Assembly: GCF_007474545.1 (NCBI RefSeq)
Contig: NZ_VKOG01000006.1
Location: 1 to 64,000 of the forward strand
Origin: Chryseobacterium binzhouense
Lineage (GTDB): Bacteria; Bacteroidota; Bacteroidia; Flavobacteriales; Weeksellaceae
DNA: 64,000 nucleotides
Direction of reading: 5' to 3'
In this document: positions 45,552 through 53,621 of the stretch, one piece after another
Position numbering within the stretch: position 1 is the stretch's first letter
Layout of the letters: each line of letters begins with the position of its first letter
Translations under genes and position numbers: made by a program
The notes under the pieces: model-generated
What the model was told of the DNA's origin: nothing
Databases searched by the model: none
The model's input: only the letters and a program-made list of their open reading frames with translations

Positions 45552-47213
45552 ATGAAAGCACTGAAAACACTCAACCCTTATTTTTGGAAGCACAAAATAC
45601 TATTGTTTTGGGGGTTACTATTCATCATCGCCAGTAATTTTTTTAACATATACAAAGTACAGTTTGTCGGAAAGTCTGTAGATGAACTTGCGCAACAGGG
45701 AAATCTGGGTTTCAACAAACAGGTTTTAATCTATGTTGCCATCATTGTAGGATGCTCGCTTCTTACCGGATTTTTTACTTTTATGATGCGGCAGACTATT
45801 ATTGTAGCCTCCAGAAGGATTGAATATGAACTGAAAAATAAAATTTACAGACATTATCAGGATCTATCTCTTACTGATTATAAGAAAACAACCATAGGAG
45901 ATTTAATGAACCGTCTCAGCGAAGATGTTGTTGCGGTAAGAATGTACCTTGGTCCGGGTGTGATGTATGTTGTAAATTTACTGGTTCTACTGCTGATAAC
46001 CAGCGTCTATATGATTAAAACTGATGTTTCTATGACCTTATGGACATTGCTTCCGCTGCCGGTTTTATCGTACATTATATTCAAAGTAAGTTCTATCATC
46101 AATAAAAAGTCTAAAGTAATGCAGAAAAGCCAGTCTGCTATTTCAACTTTTGTGCAGGACAGTTTTTCAGGAATACGAGTGGTAAAATATTTTGCAAAAG
46201 AAAAATACATTGAAAAAAATTACGGAATAAAAGTAAGTGATTATCAAAACAAGGCATTAGATTTAGCAAAAACAGAAGCTTATTTTTTTACCATCATACT
46301 TTTTGTGATTGGTCTGCTGAATGTTGTGGTAATTTTCATTGGCGGTCAGAAATACATTCAGGGCGAATTGTCTGTTGGTAAAATCGCAGATTTCTTTATG
46401 TATATCAATATTCTGATCTGGCCTTTTTCTATGGTAGGCTGGGTAACATCTATCAATCAAAGAGCAGAAGCTTCTATGCAGAGAATTAATGAATTTTTAG
46501 ATAAACAATCTGAAATTTACAATAAGAACTTTGAAGAATACGAAATAAAAGGAAATATTGAGTTCCGGAATGTTTCTTACGTTTATCCCAATACAGGAAT
46601 TAAAGCGCTTGATAATTTAAGTTTTAAAATTGAAGCCGGAAAATCTTTAGCGATTATGGGGAAAACCGGAAGCGGAAAATCTACCATTGCACTGCTTCTT
46701 TGCCGCCTGATTGATCCTACAGAAGGTGAAATTTTAATAGACGGTAAGAATTTAAAAGATCATAATTTAACCAACTACCGGAAGTTTATCGGATATATTC
46801 CACAGGAAAGTTATCTTTTTTCTGACACGATTGAGCATAATATTGGTTTTTCTATTGACAATCCTTCCCATGAAAAGGTAGTTGAATATGCAAAAATTGC
46901 AGATGTAGACAAAAACATTGTTGAATTTAAAGATCAGTATAAAACTTTAGTGGGAGAACGTGGCGTAATGCTTTCTGGCGGACAAAAGCAAAGAATCTGC
47001 ATTGCAAGAGCATTAATCAAAAAACCGAATATTATTATTTTTGATGACTCACTCTCCGCTTTAGATACTGAAACTGAGCAGAATATCCTTGAAAATATAG
47101 ATTCAAAAATAAGTAACGCTACTTCTATTATTATAACCCATAGAGAATCCAGCGCACAAAGAGCAGATAAAATACTTAACTTAAGTGATATTGACGATTC
47201 TGCAACGGCTTAA
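45552..47213 (+). CDS. ABC exporter, fused permease and ATPase
   Basis: This 553-residue half-transporter has an N-terminal type IV exporter membrane domain (about 15-300, six helices, with the coupling region FVQDSFSGIRVVKYFAKE) followed by an ATPase. Walker A is GKTGSGKST near 369, the Q-loop is GYIPQESYLFSDT, the signature is LSGGQKQR near 473, Walker B is IIIFDDSLSALD near 494 and the H-loop is ITHR. It should work as a homodimer in the inner membrane. The substrate (lipid, drug or peptide) cannot be assigned. It is divergent from nusB. Confidence 0.93.
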   Translation: MKALKTLNPYFWKHKILLFWGLLFIIASNFFNIYKVQFVGKSVDELAQQGNLGFNKQVLIYVAIIVGCSLLTGFFTFMMRQTIIVASRRIEYELKNKIYRHYQDLSLTDYKKTTIGDLMNRLSEDVVAVRMYLGPGVMYVVNLLVLLLITSVYMIKTDVSMTLWTLLPLPVLSYIIFKVSSIINKKSKVMQKSQSAISTFVQDSFSGIRVVKYFAKEKYIEKNYGIKVSDYQNKALDLAKTEAYFFTIILFVIGLLNVVVIFIGGQKYIQGELSVGKIADFFMYINILIWPFSMVGWVTSINQRAEASMQRINEFLDKQSEIYNKNFEEYEIKGNIEFRNVSYVYPNTGIKALDNLSFKIEAGKSLAIMGKTGSGKSTIALLLCRLIDPTEGEILIDGKNLKDHNLTNYRKFIGYIPQESYLFSDTIEHNIGFSIDNPSHEKVVEYAKIADVDKNIVEFKDQYKTLVGERGVMLSGGQKQRICIARALIKKPNIIIFDDSLSALDTETEQNILENIDSKISNATSIIITHRESSAQRADKILNLSDIDDSATA

Positions 47214-47253
47214 CAAAAAACTTCGGAATTGTTAAATAAATCATAAAAAAAAT

Positions 47254-47283
47254 TTTGTGATTAAAAGAAAAATTTTATATTTG
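47254..47283 (+). promoter_or_regulatory. DUF3276 promoter
   Basis: TTTG (47254-47257), 18 bases, TATATTTG (47276-47283). Both elements are perfect. The ATG is at 47313. Confidence 0.75.
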
Positions 47284-47312
47284 TTCTTAACAAGATTAAA
47301 AATTATCTAATA

Positions 47313-47648
47313 ATGAGTGAATACAAGGAACGCCATGAAAATGAAATTTTCACGAAGGTGCTAAAAGCAGGAAGAAGAACTTATTTCTTTGATGTGCGCG
47401 AGACGAAAGCGGGAGATTATTATCTTACAATTACCGAGAGCAAAAAGAATTTCGGGGAAAACGGAGAGGCTACATTTGAAAAGCACAAAATTTATCTTTA
47501 CAAAGAAGATTTTAAAAGCTTTCAGGAGATGTTTAATGAGTCAACAGATTTCATTATCAATGAAAAAGGTGAAGATGTAATATCAGAAAGACATGACAAA
47601 GACTTCAAAAGCAGATCTTATACAATAGATTCTGACGACGAAGTTTAA
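47313..47648 (+). CDS. DUF3276/PUR-alpha-like nucleic-acid-binding protein
   Basis: This 111-residue cytosolic protein matches the DUF3276 (PUR repeat) family: IFTKVLKAGRRTYFFDVRETKAGDYYLTITESKK, then FEKHKIYLYKEDFKSF. Characterised relatives such as Borrelia BpuR bind single-stranded DNA or RNA, so a post-transcriptional or DNA-binding role is likely but inferred. The tail is acidic and Ser/Asp-rich. It has its own strong promoter and terminator. Confidence 0.9.
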   Translation: MSEYKERHENEIFTKVLKAGRRTYFFDVRETKAGDYYLTITESKKNFGENGEATFEKHKIYLYKEDFKSFQEMFNESTDFIINEKGEDVISERHDKDFKSRSYTIDSDDEV

Positions 47649-47661
47649 AGAATAAATCACC

Positions 47662-47688
47662 AAAAGCATCTTTACGGATGCTTTTTTT
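47662..47688 (+). terminator. DUF3276 terminator
   Basis: AAAAGCATC (47662-47670) pairs with GATGCTTTT (47677-47685), then T-run. Confidence 0.88.
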
Positions 47689-47711
47689 ATATAATCGAAA
47701 CAATAATCCAT

Positions 47712-47743
47712 AAAAAAAGTACACTTTAAAAGTGTACTTTTTT
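47712..47743 (-). terminator. tRNA-His terminator
   Basis: A near-perfect palindrome centred at 47728 (arms AGTACACTTT and AAAGTGTACT, flanked by A- and T-runs). It begins two bases after the mature tRNA end. Confidence 0.85.
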
Positions 47744-47744
47744 G

Positions 47745-47819
<75 letters not shown>

Positions 47820-47831
47820 GTTTTGTGAGTG

Positions 47832-47861
47832 CAAATATAGGAATATTTTTTTATTTACAAA
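47832..47861 (-). promoter_or_regulatory. tRNA-His promoter, overlapping the bshB1 stop
   Basis: Minus-strand TTTG (47858-47861), 18 bases, TATATTTG (47832-47839). The -33 element overlaps the last codons of bshB1. Confidence 0.75.
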
Positions 47862-48574
47862 ACAATTCCATCAAAATTTTTCAATGCAATTAATTTTTCT
47901 GAAGTAAACCCTTCTGCATACGCTACTCCAGACAATCTTCCTAAATCCTGCGCTCTATAAGTTAAACTTTCAAAAAAATCTTTTGTAGCAATAGGAGTTA
48001 TCGGTTCTTCTGAATCAGCGTTGTAAAACTGCGTTTTATAGGCTGCACAGGCTTCAAGTTTCTTATCCAGATGATTAGAAATATCTATAACAAATTCTGG
48101 TTCTATATTTTTCCATTGAATATAATTAAAAATATGTTTAGGTCTCCATGCTTTCTGCTCAGATCCACTCAATTGAGTTTCTATTTTGATTAAGCCAGAA
48201 AGAAAACAAGCATCAGAAACCAGTTTAGAAGCTTTAGCATGATCAGGATGCCTGTCATCTATTGCATTTGACAATACAATATCAGGACAGTATTTACGGA
48301 TAACTTTTACAATTTCTAATTGATATTCTTCGGAATTAACTAAAAAACCATCTTTTAATCCTAAGTTCTCTCTAAATGTAACGCCCAAGATTGCTGCTGC
48401 ATTTTCAGCTTCTGTCTTTCTTATATGCTCTGTACCCCGTGTTCCAAGTTCACCTTTTGTCAAATCTACAATGGCACAAGTTTTTCCTTCAGAAATCAAT
48501 CTGGCGATCGTTCCTCCACAACCCAATTCCACATCATCAGGATGAGCTCCAATAGCGAGTATATCTATTTTCAT
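47855..48574 (-). CDS. bshB1: Bacillithiol biosynthesis deacetylase BshB1
   Basis: BshB1 removes acetyl from GlcNAc-malate to give GlcN-malate, the second step of bacillithiol synthesis. The 239-residue LmbE-type enzyme has the zinc motif AIGAHPDD (H11, D13, D14), LTKGELGTRG and the second metal motif DDRHPDHAKAS. The AYAEGF segment near the end is typical of BshB1. bshA and bshC are not in this window. It follows the TPR gene but is separated from it by a strong terminator. Confidence 0.95.
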   Translation of the reverse strand: MKIDILAIGAHPDDVELGCGGTIARLISEGKTCAIVDLTKGELGTRGTEHIRKTEAENAAAILGVTFRENLGLKDGFLVNSEEYQLEIVKVIRKYCPDIVLSNAIDDRHPDHAKASKLVSDACFLSGLIKIETQLSGSEQKAWRPKHIFNYIQWKNIEPEFVIDISNHLDKKLEACAAYKTQFYNADSEEPITPIATKDFFESLTYRAQDLGRLSGVAYAEGFTSEKLIALKNFDGIVL

Positions 48575-48593
48575 ACTATAAAATTAAGTGTTT

Positions 48594-48628
48594 AAAAAAA
48601 ACTTCCCAAACATTCATGAATGGGAAGT
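48594..48628 (-). terminator. Terminator of the TPR gene
   Basis: ACTTCCC (48601-48607) pairs with GGGAAGT (48622-48628), with an inner CATTCATGAATG extension and eight T on the minus strand. Confidence 0.88.
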
Positions 48629-48649
48629 GTATTATTAGGAAAAAATCTA

Positions 48650-50278
48650 TTACTTGTTAAGCTCTGCATTAAGATTAATAGCATCCTGATATGTTGGATC
48701 TAGCGCTAATGATCTTAATAGATATGTTTTTGCTTTCTCTACATCATTATCTTTTTCCAGAAATGCCACTGCAAACAAAGCGTACGCCAATGTTTTTTTG
48801 TTGGCTTCAACATCAGCTGGCTTTAAGGTCGAGATATACTTCTCGTATGCCAACTTTGCTGCATCATTATTTCCTGACTGCTGATAAGCATACCCCTGAC
48901 TGTAATATGCAGGTGCCCAATCAGGTAGAAGATTGCTCATTTTCTGCCAAGTAAGGATTGCCCCGTTCCAGTTTTTTACATCCTGATATGCATTCGCCAG
49001 TTTGTACAAAGCGTCTGAATCCTGAGGATTTGAAGCGACTAACTTCTTCAATGATTCAACTTCCGGACTTGTAGGACCTGCATCAACAGATGCTTGAGAA
49101 GCTCCTCCTCCATTAATTTTTACCAACTCCATATCCCATTTCAATGTCTCGTCTTTAGCAGCTTTCGCTAAACCTACTTTTTGTTGAGCTTCAGCTTTTA
49201 ATGCAGCCTTTTTCGCTTCATCAGTTTCTGTTTTTGCCAGACCTGCTGCGATAAGTCCCATTAAACCCTGATCTGCAGGCTGAACTCTTGATTTTTCTAC
49301 CTGAGATACAAAGGTATCTATGTTTTGCTTAGCCATAGCATATTCACCATCAGCATAGTTTACATAAGCTCTCAACTTAAATTTAATAGGATCATCTATT
49401 TTATCAAAGATTTTATCTAGAATTGCTTTTGAATTGGCATAGTCCTCATTCGTGAAATATAATTTTGCAATCTCAAGTTGAGTATACGGATCTTCATCAG
49501 CATATTTTGTATAATTAATCAAATCCTGAGTTGCTTTAGCATTTTCCTGATACTTTATATTATAAGCTGCGAGAGCCTTGTACGCCGGAGCATATGTAGG
49601 ATCGGTAGCAATTGCTTTATCTATATTTGTTTTAGCTTGTTGCCATTGTTGAGCTGCCATCCATAAAGTACCCATTCTTGTATATACAGATGATTTATTT
49701 TTAGCTAAAGGAAGTGCTTTATCATAAGCAGTCATTGCATCACCCGGAATTCTTTTCAATCTGTAAGCATCACCTAATGTGTAGTAGTAATAAGCCGGAA
49801 TGTCTTTTTTAGCTCTTTCTATTGCTTTATTAAGATATTGTATTGCAAGATCCGGAGAATTATTTTTTTCAAACAACGTTAAAGCTTCAGCTGCTCTGAA
49901 TAAAACTTCAGCGTCTTTTTCTCTTGAATCACTTACAATTTTTTGAATTTCAGCAATAGCCGATTTATCTCCTTTACCAAGTTTAACTGTTGCCAAACCA
50001 ATTTGGTTTAAGTAGCTTTTTCTGTCAGCTGCCAAACCCTTATTAAAATTTTCTGTAGCTTTAGCATAATCAGGCTCACCTTGTTTCAAAAAAGTATTTC
50101 CTAAGTAAAAATAATTTTCCGCAGTTGCCTCTTTTGCAATCATTTGAGAAAAATTATTTTTTGCTGCTGCATATTTATCACTATCTAAACTATTGATACC
50201 ATCCTGCAAAGTCTGAGCAAATGCAAAGTTGGTGAAAAAAACTACCGAAGCTCCTATAGCAAGCTTTCTAACATTCAT
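48650..50278 (-). CDS. Periplasmic tetratricopeptide-repeat protein
   Basis: This protein of about 542 residues has a signal peptide (MNVRKLAIGASVVFFTNFAFA-Q), which decides the ATG at 50278 over 50296. It is built largely of TPR-like helix pairs (ATAENYFYLGNTFLKQGE, IPAYYYYTLGDAYRLKRIPGD, APAYYSQGYAYQQSGN), broken near residue 385 by a low-complexity GGGASQASVDAGPTS linker. It probably scaffolds periplasmic partners. Placement after the TonB locus and PstS-like lipoprotein recurs in Flavobacteriia and suggests a role with the energising complex; that link is inference. A palindrome and a hairpin precede it. Confidence 0.88.
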   Translation of the reverse strand: MNVRKLAIGASVVFFTNFAFAQTLQDGINSLDSDKYAAAKNNFSQMIAKEATAENYFYLGNTFLKQGEPDYAKATENFNKGLAADRKSYLNQIGLATVKLGKGDKSAIAEIQKIVSDSREKDAEVLFRAAEALTLFEKNNSPDLAIQYLNKAIERAKKDIPAYYYYTLGDAYRLKRIPGDAMTAYDKALPLAKNKSSVYTRMGTLWMAAQQWQQAKTNIDKAIATDPTYAPAYKALAAYNIKYQENAKATQDLINYTKYADEDPYTQLEIAKLYFTNEDYANSKAILDKIFDKIDDPIKFKLRAYVNYADGEYAMAKQNIDTFVSQVEKSRVQPADQGLMGLIAAGLAKTETDEAKKAALKAEAQQKVGLAKAAKDETLKWDMELVKINGGGASQASVDAGPTSPEVESLKKLVASNPQDSDALYKLANAYQDVKNWNGAILTWQKMSNLLPDWAPAYYSQGYAYQQSGNNDAAKLAYEKYISTLKPADVEANKKTLAYALFAVAFLEKDNDVEKAKTYLLRSLALDPTYQDAINLNAELNK

Positions 50279-50310
50279 AATCATTATATCTTTCATTTAT
50301 ATTTATACCT

Positions 50311-50329
50311 TATTTCGTTGAACGAAATA
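50311..50329. promoter_or_regulatory. Operator-like perfect palindrome
   Basis: TATTTCGTT (50311-50319), G, AACGAAATA (50321-50329). It lies about 33 bases upstream of the TPR gene's ATG and has no T-run, so protein binding is more likely than termination. Confidence 0.4.
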
Positions 50330-50348
50330 TATTTACACAATTTTCAGA

Positions 50349-50371
50349 CCAAAATAAGAGTTTTATTTTGG
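50349..50371 (-). promoter_or_regulatory. 9-bp hairpin in the PstS-TPR gap
   Basis: CCAAAATAA (50349-50357) pairs perfectly with TTATTTTGG (50363-50371). It could attenuate transcription leaving the PstS-like gene; no clear T-run follows. Confidence 0.4.
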
Positions 50372-50394
50372 TTAAAAGGCATTATTAAGAATTT

Positions 50395-51258
50395 TTAACG
50401 CATCTGTACTTCGCGTCTGTAGATGTTGTATGGCTGAAGCCCCTCTTTTTCGACTATCATTTGACCAAGTTGTGTACACGAATATCTGATAAATCCATTA
50501 GCAATATTGAAACTCCCCTCATTTGTTAAGAAATATAAAACTCTAGTAAATGGATATTTCATCTCGCGCAAACCGTCAGCGTCGGGCAAAAAAGATTTTC
50601 CATCTTTTTTCACGGGCAAAATTTTGATCATAGACCTTAACTTTTCGGCATCTTTATCATAAGGACGACTAATCGTATTAAGACCAATTACTCCAATTTT
50701 ATTAGGATACTTATTAAGCTCTTCGATAACATTAGTACTTCCCGGTATGATTGAAAATTTAAGTTCACCCGGTTTTTTATTTAGTTTCTGAGCCACAAAA
50801 TTAAGATTGCTGGAATTGGTACCATCGAAAACAAAAGTTTTTTCGTCAGACTGTAATCCTTGTTGTATTTCCTCAAACGTAATTTGGGATTTTTCAGAGT
50901 CTTTAGGTACAAAAAATACTACCGCATCCGCAGCAAATTTTGCCGGTAAAACTTTCAAATCTACTTTGTCTTCGTATGCTTTTATCTCTTCAGGTGTTAA
51001 ATCTTTAGACATAACCGCAATTTTTGCTTTATCATTTAGAAAATCAATAAATCCTAAATCTTCTTTTTTGGTAATGACATTAATTTTTGCCTCCGGGTAG
51101 CTAATCATATACCCCTCTGCTAAAGCCTCGACTACACTCTTAAAAGCTTCATCTGTGATAATATTCATTTGACCTTTATGATAAGAGGCAGATTCTTCTT
51201 TTTTTGAACAGCTTATTATGCTTAGAAACAGAATAGTTGCTATAAAAAATTTATTCAT
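50395..51258 (-). CDS. PstS-like substrate-binding lipoprotein
   Basis: This 287-residue lipoprotein has lipobox SIISC (Cys near residue 17). The body is a periplasmic-binding fold of the phosphate-binding (PBP/PstS) type: GQMNIITDEAFKSVVEALAEGY, AVMSKDLTPEEIKAY, the domain-crossing FVFDGTNSSNLNFV and PFTRVLYFLTNEG. No Pst permease or ATPase genes are near, so a transport role is doubtful. Its place behind tonB suggests a dedicated partner of that complex. The start overlaps the preceding small membrane gene by eight bases. Confidence 0.87.
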   Translation of the reverse strand: MNKFFIATILFLSIISCSKKEESASYHKGQMNIITDEAFKSVVEALAEGYMISYPEAKINVITKKEDLGFIDFLNDKAKIAVMSKDLTPEEIKAYEDKVDLKVLPAKFAADAVVFFVPKDSEKSQITFEEIQQGLQSDEKTFVFDGTNSSNLNFVAQKLNKKPGELKFSIIPGSTNVIEELNKYPNKIGVIGLNTISRPYDKDAEKLRSMIKILPVKKDGKSFLPDADGLREMKYPFTRVLYFLTNEGSFNIANGFIRYSCTQLGQMIVEKEGLQPYNIYRREVQMR

Positions 51259-51445
51259 CTTTAGACTTTTTTAATCTTAATATACCTCTTACTATTCTGA
51301 AAACACCGTAAAGTACTAAAATAGCTCCAAGAGCGTAGGCAACCGAAGGTTCTAGTACAATAAAGAAAAATTTGTAGGTAACGACAACAATTCCTAAAAC
51401 GATATAGAACAATCCTGTGACTATTGATAACCAATTAAACATCAT
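51251..51445 (-). CDS. Small membrane protein
   Basis: This protein of about 64 residues (MMFNWLSIVTGLFYIVLGI onward) has two hydrophobic helices (about 6-24 and 30-52) and a basic tail LRLKKSKDE. I chose the ATG at 51445. A TTG start at 51481 would read through the tonB terminator stem. A -7 box TATTTTTG (minus, 51450-51457) ends only five bases before this ATG, so the mRNA would be leaderless. It overlaps the PstS-like gene by eight bases, implying coupling. Function unknown. Confidence 0.75.
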   Translation of the reverse strand: MMFNWLSIVTGLFYIVLGIVVVTYKFFFIVLEPSVAYALGAILVLYGVFRIVRGILRLKKSKDE

Positions 51446-51467
51446 ACAACAAAAATATAAAAAAAAT

Positions 51468-51495
51468 AAAAAGAGAAGCAATTACTTCTCTTTTT
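51468..51495 (-). terminator. Terminator after tonB
   Basis: AAAAAGAGAAG (51468-51478) pairs perfectly with CTTCTCTTTTT (51485-51495), followed on the minus strand by TTTTTATTTTTTTT. It separates exbB-exbD-exbD-tonB from the downstream genes. Confidence 0.9.
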
Positions 51496-51521
51496 ATTTA
51501 TAATTTGTAATATATACAAAG

Positions 51522-52358
51522 TTATTCAAAATTCATGGAAACAGGGAATCTGAATCTTGAACGCACAGGTTCTCCATTCACCTTACCGGGATTCCATTTG
51601 ATCTTAATGCTTTTAACTGCTCGTTCAGCTTCTCTGTTAAAATCAGCATTAGAACCAGTTGCTTTTACTTGAGATAAAGTACCATCTCTTTCTACAACAA
51701 AAGTGATCTGAGTTTTTAGAGATCCTTCACCTTCCACAGAACTTGGATCAAAACTATTTTCAAATTTCTTTCTGAAACCAGCTAGTCCTCCACCAGTAAA
51801 ATCAGCTGCCTGGTCAACCGATTCATATACATCGTTTGTTACCTGAGGTTTTACTTCAGCAGTTGAAGCTTTTGTTCCTGTAGACGGCGGTGGCGGCGGT
51901 GGTGTGTAAGCCGGAGCTTTAATACCTTCCTGAGCTACCAAACCAGTTGTTGTCTCTATCTGTTTAGAAATCGGAGGCGGTGGAGTCTCAATTTTAGGAG
52001 CTTTTACCGGTTCCGGTACAACATTCTGAATAATCTCAATCTGCTCTTCTTCTTTTGGTGGAGGTGGTGGAGGTGGTTCTTCAGGTTTTACTTCTTCAAT
52101 GATTGGATCATCTTCTAATATCTCTACCAAATCAGCCTTTACCTCTTGCGGTGGCGGTTCATTCATTTTCTGAATGGTGATATAAATAAAAGGAGTTAAA
52201 GCAGCAACCAAGAAAACTGAAGTTCCGATGATAAAAGATTTAGTCAGCAATCTGGAATAATTGAATCTTAAATCATACGCACCGTATTCTTTATTTCTAT
52301 TTTCAAATACAATCTCGTCTAAGCTAAGATTTTGATTGTAAACATTTTCATCTGCCAT
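51522..52358 (-). CDS. tonB: Energy transducer TonB
   Basis: TonB passes proton-motive-force energy from ExbB/ExbD to outer-membrane transporters. The protein has about 278 residues, starting MADENVYNQNLSLDEIVFENRNKEYGAYDLR, the Bacteroidetes cytoplasmic prefix. One helix (about 40-62) and a Pro/Glu-rich periplasmic linker (EEPPPPPPPKEEE, YTPPPPPPSTGTK) lead to the C-terminal TonB fold (QITFVVERDGTLSQVKATG, AERAVKSIKIKWNPGKVNGEPVRSRF). Last gene before a strong terminator. Confidence 0.95.
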   Translation of the reverse strand: MADENVYNQNLSLDEIVFENRNKEYGAYDLRFNYSRLLTKSFIIGTSVFLVAALTPFIYITIQKMNEPPPQEVKADLVEILEDDPIIEEVKPEEPPPPPPPKEEEQIEIIQNVVPEPVKAPKIETPPPPISKQIETTTGLVAQEGIKAPAYTPPPPPPSTGTKASTAEVKPQVTNDVYESVDQAADFTGGGLAGFRKKFENSFDPSSVEGEGSLKTQITFVVERDGTLSQVKATGSNADFNREAERAVKSIKIKWNPGKVNGEPVRSRFRFPVSMNFE

Positions 52359-52402
52359 TTTCTGCAAATTTTATAATTAAAACTACTTTGTTGTTGGACT
52401 CA

Positions 52403-52945
52403 TTAGTTACCAACTTTCTTGTCGTAGATTGCTTTTTCCCAAGGCTTAAGATCAGTTACCCCATATCTTTCACTTTTGGTAATAGCCATTTCGTCAAGAA
52501 CATCCACAAAGTTTTTATATACCGCATCATCAGTAGGCTTAATAATTACAGTAAATAAATCCTGTTTTTTTGCTCTACTTTTTGCTTGCTTTATTACATT
52601 TCTCAACCCTTCTCTGTCAAACGTTGTTTCCTGTAGATTTTCATCATTAAGGGAAGTTTGATCCTGTTGGTGCCAAAAAATTTTATTGTCTTTTCCTAAT
52701 AAAATTGTTACTGAATTTGATAAATCAATTTCTGTAGGAGGTGGTTTAGGCGCATTTGGATCCGGTTTTGCCGGAAGCCCTAAATCCATAACATTCGGTT
52801 TAGAGAATGTGGTTGTGAACATAAAGAAGGTAATCAATAGAAAACCCAAGTCCACCATCGGAGTCATATCAACTCTGGTACTCTGTTTCTTGGAGCGTAC
52901 CTTGCCACCTTTGGCGCCTTTTTCCTGTACTTGTACTTCTGCCAT
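52403..52945 (-). CDS. exbD: ExbD/TolR-family proton channel subunit (second copy)
   Basis: This 180-residue single-pass inner-membrane protein carries the critical Asp at the start of its helix (TRVDMTPMVDLGFLLITFFMFTTTF). A Pro-rich periplasmic linker and a TolR-like C-terminal domain (LFTVIIKPTDDAVYKNFVDVLDEM) follow. The Lys-rich N-terminus faces the cytosol. It differs clearly from the first ExbD, so a heteromeric ExbD pair is plausible, as is usual in Bacteroidetes. It lies 12 bases after that gene. Confidence 0.94.
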   Translation of the reverse strand: MAEVQVQEKGAKGGKVRSKKQSTRVDMTPMVDLGFLLITFFMFTTTFSKPNVMDLGLPAKPDPNAPKPPPTEIDLSNSVTILLGKDNKIFWHQQDQTSLNDENLQETTFDREGLRNVIKQAKSRAKKQDLFTVIIKPTDDAVYKNFVDVLDEMAITKSERYGVTDLKPWEKAIYDKKVGN

Positions 52946-52957
52946 TTCTAAATGATA

Positions 52958-53566
52958 TTATTCATTAGGTTTACCTTCTTGTGACGTTATCAACCAAAAG
53001 TTTAAGAATTTTATATCTCTTAAACCCTCAAATAGACTTTTAACCTTAGGGTATTCTGTAGTAACGTCTCCTTTTACAGCTAATTTGTAATCCGGATTTA
53101 CGCTTAAACTTTGTTGTACCCAATCTACTAATTGTCTATTTACACTATCCATAGGAATCCCAGTAGGACTCTTAAAATCTTTCTGCTCATCTTCAGGCAA
53201 TGCTAAGTAGCTTTTAAGCTGATTCATAGGAACACCTATTGCCTGAACTCTCTGAAATGCTGCCTTTTGAGTATTATCAAAAGTCATGTTATATTTTTCA
53301 CCCATTTTTTCCAACAGCTGTACTCTTTCAGCAGCGTTGTCTACAGGCTGAAAATAAAACTTTCCGTCTGGTGTTGCGTTGATAGTCATCAAACTACCAT
53401 CAGGAAGAATTTTCTCAGAGATTGAAGATGGCGGTTTTATCTGCTCCACATCAGGTTTTTTAAACTGAGTGGTCAATATAAAGAACGTAAGTAGAAGAAA
53501 CGCAACATCGCACATCGCTGTCATGTCGGTTACTACTCCGTGTCTTTTTGGTTTGACTCTCGCCAT
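52958..53566 (-). CDS. exbD: ExbD/TolR-family proton channel subunit (first copy)
   Basis: This 202-residue protein has a short basic N-terminus (MARVKPKRHGVVTDMTAMCD), a helix with the conserved Asp (TAMCDVAFLLLTFFILTTQF) and a periplasmic domain interrupted by a longer insertion (about 75-140) than the second copy has, ending KGDVTTEYPKVKSLFEGLRDI. It couples proton flow through ExbB to TonB movement. Second gene of the operon. Confidence 0.93.
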   Translation of the reverse strand: MARVKPKRHGVVTDMTAMCDVAFLLLTFFILTTQFKKPDVEQIKPPSSISEKILPDGSLMTINATPDGKFYFQPVDNAAERVQLLEKMGEKYNMTFDNTQKAAFQRVQAIGVPMNQLKSYLALPEDEQKDFKSPTGIPMDSVNRQLVDWVQQSLSVNPDYKLAVKGDVTTEYPKVKSLFEGLRDIKFLNFWLITSQEGKPNE

Positions 53567-53621
53567 TATTTTACTTATTTTAAATTGAACTTTATTACTA
53601 TACTTTTACAATTCCTGAATC

